A DNA stretch of 7,858 bases from JBCBKZ01 sp039026975 (GCA_039026975.1 JBCCLI010000315.1:1-7858), one strand, 5' to 3'; counted from the first letter of the stretch, positions 1 to 7,216 are shown. The notes: generated by a model not told the origin, from the sequence alone. Translations and numbers: made by a program.

Positions 1-3
1 CGC

Positions 4-1560
4 TTAGTCTGATTGAAGATCCTGGATACTCGTCTTGACAAAGACATCCCATTTTCTCTCCCAAGCAGCTAGGGATTGTAGCTTTCTCTCCTCAGAAAGG
101 GAACTATATAGCAGGCTGTTTTGGCATAGCTTTTTAACAGTAGACAAGTCCAGGTTCCAAGCCAGATACACGGCCCAATAGTCCGGGCTAACCCCCTTAT
201 ATTGAAAAATAGAGGGGTCATCAGAACTGATAGATACGGGAATACCTAGCTGTATGTATAAGTAGCCAGGATGATTTCGTAAATCTCTGATATAGCCTAA
301 TACCTGATTACTGATAGGACATATCTCCACACAAACATCTCTGTCTTTGAGTTTCTCCCACAGAGCAGGAAATCGGTATAAATTAAATCCATGCCCTATT
401 CTCCTACTTCTCAGTAGATAGGTATCCAGTAAATTATCATTAGTTACCCAGTTACTCTCCCCATTATGTAGGTATAAGGGTAATGTGATGGCGTATTGTT
501 CTTCTAGCTCCTTTATCGCCACCCAATTTTTTGCAAAAAATCCTGTACGATGACCAGCATCCTCTTCTCCCACCAGATCATACCCTTTCATCATATCAGG
601 ATATTTTTTCCTTAGGAAAATAGCTCTTTCCATGTCAGTCTGGATAAACTCTGTATCTCTTCTCCTCAGGTTACTATATATCAGAGACAGACTAAAAGCA
701 GGTTCCTGCTCCTGCATCTCTTTCTCCAGGTTCTGCAAGATTTGGATCATAGAGTCAGCAGTGTAATAGCTTTGGTCATGGGTCAGGTCATACATACCTT
801 CAAACCCATTTCGGAGTTCTACATGCTGGATGCCGTCACTCATAAGATGTAAAAATGAGGCCCTGTAGAATGCTTCATACACAGGTCTGTAAGAGAGAAA
901 ATTGTAGACTGACTCGAAATATCCTTCAAATTCTGACCAGATATCAACAGAATCAGCCTCTGCCTTGCTATCCAGTGTGAGAAGGTCATACCAGTATTCC
1001 CGGAAAGATGAGTCACTTTTCTGAAGTGCCGTAGGTCTGAAAAAGCCTGTAGGTACTTCCTCCAGGGAGAATACACTTACCTGGCCTTTTTTGTATATCT
1101 CAGAAGGTGGCCCCCAGTACACATAAGCTTCTTCCGTAGCCATAGCTTTATTCATAATCCAGTCAGCCGTTAGGCTAGCTGATCCGTGCAGATGATGGAT
1201 TCCCCCCTTAGGCATGTGTGATATCACCTTAAACAGCTGGGTAGCCTCCATATGCTTTTGCCATCCAAAAAAGTATCTGGCGGGTGGAAAATATCCCTCT
1301 TCCTCGTACTGATCCAATAGCTCTTTCCGCTCATGATCAAGTAAAGAGTCCAGAAGCATTTCTTCCTGGCTTAGCGTCAGTTTATAAGGAACTCGTGGGG
1401 CGGCTATTTCTGCCTGAAGGGATTGAATATGCTGACGGTATTCTTCTTCCGTGGAAGGCATATCATAATGCGTGATAAGGGATCGGGTATTTTTACATCC
1501 CCCTGTGAGAAGGGTAGATAGTAGTATTACCCCTAGAAAATAAAGTTGGTTTATTCTCAT
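4..1560 (-). CDS. ADA2/ADGF-type adenosine deaminase lipoprotein
   Basis: Predicted secreted adenosine deaminase (adenosine or deoxyadenosine to inosine plus ammonia), membrane-anchored as a lipoprotein. Residues 1-22 form a signal with lipobox LTGGC (lipidated C22). The metallo-hydrolase motifs are intact: MPKG at 116-119 followed by HLH (zinc ligands H123, H125), HNGE with H365 and catalytic E368, RIGHG with H390, CPISN at 414-418, and SSDDP with D447 (zinc) and D448. The block WSEFEGYF to HVELR (208-250) and the length (518 aa) match the ADGF/CECR1 (ADA2) branch rather than the shorter cytosolic ADA. A 75-residue insert (about 130-205) sits where ADA2 has its receptor-binding insert, but it contains no cysteine. 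The usual GHED of ADA2 appears here as GEED (331-334). It follows the NUP-family gene after three bases, so the two are probably cotranscribed. No Shine-Dalgarno is visible. The family is well supported; substrate specificity is inferred. Confidence 0.9.
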   Translation of the reverse strand: MRINQLYFLGVILLSTLLTGGCKNTRSLITHYDMPSTEEEYRQHIQSLQAEIAAPRVPYKLTLSQEEMLLDSLLDHERKELLDQYEEEGYFPPARYFFGWQKHMEATQLFKVISHMPKGGIHHLHGSASLTADWIMNKAMATEEAYVYWGPPSEIYKKGQVSVFSLEEVPTGFFRPTALQKSDSSFREYWYDLLTLDSKAEADSVDIWSEFEGYFESVYNFLSYRPVYEAFYRASFLHLMSDGIQHVELRNGFEGMYDLTHDQSYYTADSMIQILQNLEKEMQEQEPAFSLSLIYSNLRRRDTEFIQTDMERAIFLRKKYPDMMKGYDLVGEEDAGHRTGFFAKNWVAIKELEEQYAITLPLYLHNGESNWVTNDNLLDTYLLRSRRIGHGFNLYRFPALWEKLKDRDVCVEICPISNQVLGYIRDLRNHPGYLYIQLGIPVSISSDDPSIFQYKGVSPDYWAVYLAWNLDLSTVKKLCQNSLLYSSLSEERKLQSLAAWERKWDVFVKTSIQDLQSD

Positions 1561-1563
1561 GAA

Positions 1564-2661
1564 TTAGTTGGCAGTTGGAAAAGGATTATCCTGGAAGGCT
1601 TCCCACTTGTCCGAAATTTCATTTACCACTTTACTGCCCACTTCATAGGCAGCATCCAGAGATGGGATATATGCTGAGTAGCCTTCACCAGATAACTTTT
1701 CTCCAGCTAAACTTTCATATGCATTTATCCCCTCATGCTGCATGGTGAAGTTACTGGCTGTTCTTAGTACCAATACCCTGTCAAGATCTACCTTCCTGGC
1801 ATTAGCTAAAAACGTGAGTGACTGTAAGGTTCCACTATCTTCCATGGCAGAGGTAACAAAATTTCCCTTGCCTCCAGTCCAGTAACTCACCCAGTCATTA
1901 GCCCACTCATTCATTAAGGCACCATGCCAATAGGTCATAGCGGCTAGCTGATCTCCTTTCATTACAACTGGCCCATTCTGAACTGCAGGGAAATTAACGT
2001 ACTTACCACTCATACTTTGTGTGCCCTCCGTCTCCATAAGGTCCATATTCTTCGTGAATTCATAAGCCCAATCTACCAGTGTGGGATTTAACTGAAATAC
2101 AAACCCTTCTCTATCTTCAGGCAGCGGCCCTTCATAAGGTTCTGTTTTTCTGAGGGGAACATAACCCGTCTCCCAGCCGGAAGGTGCCTCTCTAGGGTCT
2201 ATTTCATGGGCCAGATCCCCATCTACTACCCATTCAGCCCAGACAGCAGATCCTACTGAGGCGTCTTCAGGGTCTACGCCTGATATCCCAGCTACTATCC
2301 AGTATGCCTTACTAAGGTCAAAGCGTGGATCAGTTCCTAAGGCCATAATAGAGGCAGCCGCCTTAGCAGTACCTATACCTGTAACCATTCCTAACACTTC
2401 CTTTTCCTCATTATAGCGTAAGTCCCTAAAACCAGATGTTAATGGAAGTGACTTTGAGAGTGGAAATTTCTCTACCCAATACTGGAACTCACCTGGTCTA
2501 TCTCCCTCATCCTCTCCAATTTCAAACATACTCACTACCACTACCTTAACTGGAATTTGAGATATTTCTTCTTTATTACCGGCAGTAGGTTTACAGCTAA
2601 CTAATAGAATAGGCAAGCCCACACTCCACAAATAACTTTTAAATGCACGTATTCTGAACAT
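1564..2661 (-). CDS. NUP-family purine nucleoside protein, lipoprotein (PNP-like)
   Basis: Member of the NUP family (named after a Candida purine nucleoside permease). I chose the ATG at 2661 (365 aa) over an upstream in-frame GTG at 2706, because it puts a clean lipoprotein signal at the N-terminus with lipobox LLVSC (C23). No other membrane-spanning stretch is present, so this is not a conventional permease. After the signal come a beta strand VKVVVVSMFEIG; a Gly-rich VTGIGTAKAAAS (about 93-104); AGISGVDPEDASVGSAV (about 124-140); DGDLAHEID; and AMEDSG (about 272-277) followed by VLRTASNFT (about 297-305). The last two resemble the ribose-binding Met-Glu motif and the following R..SD strand of the PNP/UDP-phosphorylase superfamily, which suggests nucleoside binding, phosphorolysis or hydrolysis. 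It is the first gene of a two-gene operon with the adenosine deaminase. Family assignment is fairly sure; the catalytic role is inference. Confidence 0.82.
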   Translation of the reverse strand: MFRIRAFKSYLWSVGLPILLVSCKPTAGNKEEISQIPVKVVVVSMFEIGEDEGDRPGEFQYWVEKFPLSKSLPLTSGFRDLRYNEEKEVLGMVTGIGTAKAAASIMALGTDPRFDLSKAYWIVAGISGVDPEDASVGSAVWAEWVVDGDLAHEIDPREAPSGWETGYVPLRKTEPYEGPLPEDREGFVFQLNPTLVDWAYEFTKNMDLMETEGTQSMSGKYVNFPAVQNGPVVMKGDQLAAMTYWHGALMNEWANDWVSYWTGGKGNFVTSAMEDSGTLQSLTFLANARKVDLDRVLVLRTASNFTMQHEGINAYESLAGEKLSGEGYSAYIPSLDAAYEVGSKVVNEISDKWEAFQDNPFPTAN

Positions 2662-2721
2662 TTGTAATTCGGTAAGATTGAACTTTAATACTTTTTGAAA
2701 ATACACATATAAAATACCCCG

Positions 2722-2752
2722 TCAGGATTCTTCGTTATTTATTCAGGATTCT
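2722..2752. repeat. 10-bp direct repeat with 21-bp period
   Basis: The identical decamer TCAGGATTCT occurs at 2722-2731 and 2743-2752. The two copies start 21 bp apart, about two helical turns, so they would face the same side of the DNA. They lie 60-90 bases upstream of the NUP start codon. This could be a tandem activator or repressor site for the nucleoside operon, but two 10-mers in AT-rich DNA could also be chance. Confidence 0.35.
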
Positions 2753-2906
2753 GGCGGAAGCAGCTACATAATTACACAACTGGTAAGAATTTATCTTAAA
2801 AAAAACCAAAATTGTAAGTAGCGGGCCCACCCAGGACCCATATTAACTGACAAGGCAAGATATTGCGGGCTTAACGCATCAATGTTAGATCATTCAGAAA
2901 CGGTCC

Positions 2907-2938
2907 TTTAGTTTCACAGTCAATTAATGGTATATTCC
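2907..2938 (+). promoter_or_regulatory. Weak candidate Bacteroidota-type promoter for the sensor gene
   Basis: TTTA at 2907-2910, 20 bases, then TATATTCC at 2931-2938 partly matches the Bacteroidota sigma factor pattern TTTG ... TAnnTTTG. Transcription would begin at about 2942-2946, leaving a leader of roughly 30 bases that starts with the inverted repeat. Both boxes are imperfect, so this is tentative. Confidence 0.22.
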
Positions 2939-2941
2939 GTC

Positions 2942-2965
2942 TAGGAACGTTAAGGTACCTTCCTA
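2942..2965. promoter_or_regulatory. Nested inverted repeat just upstream of the sensor start
   Basis: TAGGAA at 2942-2947 is mirrored by TTCCTA at 2960-2965. The perfect 10-bp palindrome AAGGTACCTT (2952-2961) overlaps the right arm. The element ends 10 bases before the ATG at 2976. It could be a dimeric regulator operator or an RNA hairpin in the leader that affects translation initiation. The two pairings are mutually exclusive in RNA, so at most one forms at a time. Confidence 0.4.
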
Positions 2966-2975
2966 AGCGTTCATT

Positions 2976-5900
2976 ATGAAGCAAATAAACCTAATCATAT
3001 CTGCACTGACACAGATATATTTCCATGACCTTGCCCACCATGCATGTATTACTCCACAGTCAGGGAAGAAGACATTACCCCCTTTTTTCCTCCTGTTAAT
3101 CGTATGCCTTTTCTTCACCCCGCCCCTCTATGGTCAGCAAGAAATAGGAAGGCCTACTATTAATTATTTCAATCAAAGTTCATTTCCAGGTGCTGCTGAA
3201 AACTTTGCTGTGGCTGAAGATGATCACGGCATACTGTACTTTGGAAATGCAAATGGCCTCATGGAATATGATGGGCAGAGTTGGGGCCTCATTTCTACCC
3301 AACAAAATAGTAGTGTCTACTCCCTGGACGTGAGTAATAACAATACAGTATTTGTAGGAAGCAAAGGGGATTTTGGTTACTTAAGGCCTGACTCTACAGG
3401 TAAACTAGGCTACTCATCCCTTTCCTCTCATATACCCGATCACCATAAAGCATTTGAAGAAGTTTGGGAAACCTTATGTACCCCTTCAGGTGTTTATTTC
3501 AGAACCACAAAAAAGGTCTTCAGATGGGACCCCATTAACTCTTTCCTCCAAGTGTGGGCACTGGATGAAGGGGGAGAGGACAGGTTCCACCATGCCTTCT
3601 ATGTTAATGACCGGCTCCTAATCTACGTAATAGGTAAAGGTCTCATGGAAGTGGATGGCCAAACCCTCAAAATGGTCAGGGGAGGAGAAAGACTTAGGAA
3701 TATTGTAGTAAATGTAATTCTCCCCTTTCCAGGAGGAGATCCTAGCAGCAATCAATTGTTAATTTGCTCAAGGAACCAAGGCTTATTCTACTATGACGGT
3801 GCAAGATTTATCCCCTTCCCAGTAGATATTGATAGAGTTATAAGAAGAGAACAAGGCTACATATACCACGGCACATCCCTCCCAAATGGAGACATAGCCC
3901 TCTCTACTTATGAGAATGGTATATATATCCTTTCAGCTGGTGGTGTCCTCAATACCTACTTAGAAAAAAACAGAGATCTGTATGGTGGCAGAGCCAGGTT
4001 TATTTATTCTTCAGGGAAAAGCACCTCCAGAAATGTCTGGATAGCTATGGACAACGGAATTTTACTTACGGAAATTCCCTCTCCCTTTTCTCAGTTTGAT
4101 GCTGATGATGGCTTAGGCATCCCTGTCCGCGAGGTGATGAGGAGTAATGAGACCTTATTTGCAGCAGCAAGAACAGGCATATTTCAACATCAATTTACCT
4201 CCAAGCTATCCTTAACTCCTTCTTTTATCCCTGTTAGAGGGTTAGAAGAAGTTCATTACAACAGGCATGTAGAGTCCCCGAACGGAATGATTCTTGGAAC
4301 GGATGAAGGAACCTACCAAATCCGAAATAGGAGAGCATATGTAGTAGATAGTGATTCCTCATACGGGGTTCAAGTGCTGGAAGGGAATCAGGAAATTTTA
4401 CTCGTGGCTACTTCCCAGGGGGTCAAGTGGTTCATCCAGAGCGGAAATGACTGGAGATTCCAAGCAGAAATAGAGAACTTACCAGTAGATGTAAAAGACA
4501 TAATAGAGATTGATAGAGGAGTTCTGCTATTATCTACCGAAAGAAATGGGCTTTATCGTACTACTTATGCTGGAGCGGCAGGAGATCCTGCTGAGGTTGT
4601 ATTTACTACAGAGAAAATCAACAGCAGCGAGAATAGTTCTTTTAATGATCTCACCCTTTATTTCTTGTCTTCCTCTAATCAGATTCTGGTTATTTCTCCT
4701 AATTTATTTGGGATTCACACCTTTGACCAAGTGTCCAGGGAGCTAACGCCTTTACTTAACCAAGAACAGATAGCAGCTTCTAATCCTATATGGGCGAGTA
4801 ACCAAATTATAGGCTTAAGTGAAGATCTACTGGGAAATGTATGGGCCTACTCATCCACAAATATTGCTAAACTGGTTCCTAAAGGTGGTGGAACCTTTGA
4901 TATCAATACTACGGACAGACTCTCTAATATGGGCGCAAATGGTCTTTTCCACGATCTCAATAGAGATGTCTGGATTGCAAATGCTGATGGGGTCATCCGC
5001 AGAGCAGATGCCAGTCCTCCCTTGTCAGAACAGCCCAGCCAAGCACTAATCAGAAATATATCCTTAAACAGCGGCAAGTCTATTTTTAGAGATAATAGCT
5101 TTCACCCGCTTGAGTTAGCTGATACGCTTATCAGCATCAGCCCAGATGAGACAGGCATAGAAATTCAGGTAGCAGCCACTAAGCCTGCCTTTATTACAGA
5201 TTGGCAATTCCAGTATTACCTGGAAGGTCTGGATGAGACCTGGAGCGCTCCTACTACCAGTAATTCAGCCATCTATACCAATCTTACCCCTGGAGATTAT
5301 ACTTTTTCCGTGAGAGCCTTTGATGATAGAGGGGTCATGAGCCAGGAAGAAACAGTAACCATTAGGGTAGATTCCTTCTGGTACCAAAAAGGATGGGCTA
5401 TCATCCTATTTGTAATCGCAGGATTAGCAGTACTTGTGGGTCTCTTCTTTTTAGGTAGGTTTTTACTGAAAAGAAGAAATGCTTCCTTAGCAGAAGCTTT
5501 CCGAAAACAAACTGTCAGCACTGCTCCGAGTAAATTCTCCTTTAAAAGGAATAAATCATTCCAACCTGCTCCCAAGCCGATGCCCGAACCTGTGGCTACG
5601 GCTGAAGAAAAAACAGCAGTACCTCCTATAACTTCTCAGGATATACCGGCAGTAACGCCTATACCTGATAAAGCCAACCCTACGCCAATAGAAACACCTG
5701 CTCAACCAGCTGTATCTGAAGCTAAGGAAATACCATCAGAACAGGCTGAGGTTCACCTCTCCACAGATTCTCTACCGCCTACTACTAGTGTTCAACCTCC
5801 CACTCATCAACAGGAAATACCAGCTATTCAGAGACAACAAGAAATGGAGATACAGTCATTCATGGTCAAATTTGACCAAATAGGGAAGATTCTGCATCAA

Positions 5901-7199
5901 AAGCCTGACACCCTAACCCTACACCTCCATTTGGAGAATATCATTAAAGACTTTGTACAGTTTGATATTTATGGTTATGGCATGCCAGGAGCAGATGCAC
6001 TGAGTATGAACGTGAGGTATAAAGTTCACAGTAATAATGAGGTGATAGCCCTTAATGGAAATGGCCAAACACCTGATCCATTAGCGGTCTTAAGCTTATC
6101 CAGAAATGAATCATTATTGATTGGGGATATTGCTACTGAGTATAGCACCTATGCGCAGGGAGAAGCGCCAAGGGGGATGCTTACCTTGAATGGAAATAGT
6201 ACCCCTCCTCCCAGATCCATGATGTATGTACCACTCGTCATACAAAACCAAGCAAAAGGATACCTCACTCTTCAGAGTTTTCTACCTAACTTATTTAGAG
6301 AGTATCATCTCCATATTCTTCAAAGCGTAGCTAACTATGTCTCTCTTTACCTAAGTAGTCAGGAAGTCAATAGCACCTATCGAGACATTCAAAAGAAGGT
6401 CTACCAGCAGGATAAAATGGCTTCCCTGGGAGAACTTACTAAAGGGTTAACCAAGGAAATAGGAAGTCCCAATAACTTCATAGCTAAAAATATAAAGGCC
6501 CTAAAGCATAATTTAACAGAGGCCTCTGATGTGTGGTATGCTTATGAAATCTTATCTGCGCAGGATGCAGCCGCTCAGTTGCAAGACATAGATAGGATGA
6601 AGGCTACTAAAAACTATGATAAACTGGTTTCTGACATCTATGATTATGCCCAAAATGTGCTCAAAGGAGCGCATAGAATCGCGGAAATTCTCAAAGGTAT
6701 CAGAACATATATAGGTAAGGAGGATGACCTACAAACCATCAATCTCCATCCTAATCTTGACTCTGCCCTACTCGTGCTAAGACACTTGTATAAAGGGAGA
6801 ATTAAAGTAACCAGAGATTATGGAACCATCCCTGAGATTATGTGCTTCCCTTCCAGGCTAAATCAGGCATTCATTAATATCTTAGTTAACGCCATCAAAT
6901 CTATAGAAGGCCAAGGGAATATTTATATCCAGACCAGGATGGAGAATGATCATGTGAAGGTCAATATTAGAGACACGGGAAAAGGAATTTCAGAGGAGGA
7001 TAAACAGTTCCTGTTTGAGCCATTCATCAATATGGATCATGGATTAAATGGAAGTAGGGTAGGCCTGGCACTCACTAAGGACATTATTCTCCTTCATCAG
7101 GGCACCATAGAAGTGGAAAGCCAACCTGGAATAGGAACCATGTTTAATATACAATTGCCAGCTAAGCTAAATATGAGTATGATGTATGCAAACTCCTAG
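2976..7199 (+). CDS. Propeller/Y_Y_Y sensor with GAF and degenerate histidine-kinase module
   Basis: Membrane sensor of 1407 residues. An in-frame TAA at 2964-2966 makes ATG 2976 the first possible start. A 30-residue extension precedes a signal peptide (KK 31-32, hydrophobic 36-48, likely cleavage after LYG, 53). Residues about 60-680 hold roughly 14 Reg_prop-like repeats (for example NGLMEYDG and NVWIAMDNGI), consistent with two seven-bladed propellers outside the cytoplasm. Y_Y_Y domain is at about 735-798, TM helix 807-827, and a Pro-rich linker at about 851-949. GAF covers about 965-1130, DHp-like helices about 1140-1247, and HATPase about 1255-1396. N-box NILVNA (N1305), G1 box DTGKG (1333-1337) and FEPF are present. 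However, the H-box reads GLTKEIGSP, with Lys 1160 where the phosphoacceptor His should be, and the G2 loop reads GSRVGL instead of GTGLGL. There is no receiver or AraC domain, unlike classical hybrid systems with this sensor type. It is probably a pseudokinase or unconventional kinase; the ligand is unknown. Confidence 0.88.
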   Translation: MKQINLIISALTQIYFHDLAHHACITPQSGKKTLPPFFLLLIVCLFFTPPLYGQQEIGRPTINYFNQSSFPGAAENFAVAEDDHGILYFGNANGLMEYDGQSWGLISTQQNSSVYSLDVSNNNTVFVGSKGDFGYLRPDSTGKLGYSSLSSHIPDHHKAFEEVWETLCTPSGVYFRTTKKVFRWDPINSFLQVWALDEGGEDRFHHAFYVNDRLLIYVIGKGLMEVDGQTLKMVRGGERLRNIVVNVILPFPGGDPSSNQLLICSRNQGLFYYDGARFIPFPVDIDRVIRREQGYIYHGTSLPNGDIALSTYENGIYILSAGGVLNTYLEKNRDLYGGRARFIYSSGKSTSRNVWIAMDNGILLTEIPSPFSQFDADDGLGIPVREVMRSNETLFAAARTGIFQHQFTSKLSLTPSFIPVRGLEEVHYNRHVESPNGMILGTDEGTYQIRNRRAYVVDSDSSYGVQVLEGNQEILLVATSQGVKWFIQSGNDWRFQAEIENLPVDVKDIIEIDRGVLLLSTERNGLYRTTYAGAAGDPAEVVFTTEKINSSENSSFNDLTLYFLSSSNQILVISPNLFGIHTFDQVSRELTPLLNQEQIAASNPIWASNQIIGLSEDLLGNVWAYSSTNIAKLVPKGGGTFDINTTDRLSNMGANGLFHDLNRDVWIANADGVIRRADASPPLSEQPSQALIRNISLNSGKSIFRDNSFHPLELADTLISISPDETGIEIQVAATKPAFITDWQFQYYLEGLDETWSAPTTSNSAIYTNLTPGDYTFSVRAFDDRGVMSQEETVTIRVDSFWYQKGWAIILFVIAGLAVLVGLFFLGRFLLKRRNASLAEAFRKQTVSTAPSKFSFKRNKSFQPAPKPMPEPVATAEEKTAVPPITSQDIPAVTPIPDKANPTPIETPAQPAVSEAKEIPSEQAEVHLSTDSLPPTTSVQPPTHQQEIPAIQRQQEMEIQSFMVKFDQIGKILHQKPDTLTLHLHLENIIKDFVQFDIYGYGMPGADALSMNVRYKVHSNNEVIALNGNGQTPDPLAVLSLSRNESLLIGDIATEYSTYAQGEAPRGMLTLNGNSTPPPRSMMYVPLVIQNQAKGYLTLQSFLPNLFREYHLHILQSVANYVSLYLSSQEVNSTYRDIQKKVYQQDKMASLGELTKGLTKEIGSPNNFIAKNIKALKHNLTEASDVWYAYEILSAQDAAAQLQDIDRMKATKNYDKLVSDIYDYAQNVLKGAHRIAEILKGIRTYIGKEDDLQTINLHPNLDSALLVLRHLYKGRIKVTRDYGTIPEIMCFPSRLNQAFINILVNAIKSIEGQGNIYIQTRMENDHVKVNIRDTGKGISEEDKQFLFEPFINMDHGLNGSRVGLALTKDIILLHQGTIEVESQPGIGTMFNIQLPAKLNMSMMYANS

Positions 7200-7216
7200 A
7201 AGAGACTTAAGCCATG

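Larger units (their letters stand above)
2662..2975. other. Divergent intergenic region
   Basis: This 314-base gap separates the divergent starts of the nucleoside operon and the sensor gene and must hold both promoters. I see no coding sequence, tRNA or recognisable riboswitch. It contains a direct repeat at 2722-2752, an A-run at about 2798-2805, a GGGCCC palindrome at 2823-2828 and a nested inverted repeat at 2942-2965. No convincing Bacteroidota promoter could be fixed on the minus strand. Confidence 0.6.

Noticed and set aside
840..1076. Open frame of 78 codons on the minus strand
   Set aside because: It lies wholly inside the adenosine deaminase gene in another frame, and its product shows no domain or signal.
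1284..1475. Plus-strand open frame of 63 codons antisense to the deaminase gene
   Set aside because: It overlaps the conserved N-terminal deaminase coding sequence and has no recognisable product.
2662..2706. GTG at 2706 as the start of the NUP-family gene
   Set aside because: It would put 15 extra residues in front of a normal lipoprotein signal. The ATG at 2661 gives a standard-length signal to the lipobox Cys.
2780..2820. Minus-strand promoter-like TTTTGG followed by TAAATTCT
   Set aside because: The gap between the two boxes is about 13 bases, well short of the roughly 20 expected for Bacteroidota promoters.
2864..2878. Short inverted repeat TGCG ... CGCA in the divergent intergenic region
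   Set aside because: Only four pairs with a seven-base loop; expected by chance.
3153..5015. Possible internal duplication from the many propeller repeats
   Set aside because: The repeats are alike at the protein-fold level but show no long near-identical DNA copies, so this is ordinary propeller divergence and not a recent tandem duplication.
4510..5077. Three short open frames (4510-4746 plus, 4819-5049 plus, 4847-5077 minus) within the sensor gene
   Set aside because: They are alternative-frame shadows of the propeller coding region. Their hydrophobic stretches arise from the repeat's beta-strand codons read out of frame.
5297..5575. Minus-strand open frame of 92 codons
   Set aside because: Antisense to the sensor's Y_Y_Y end and TM helix; no family resemblance.
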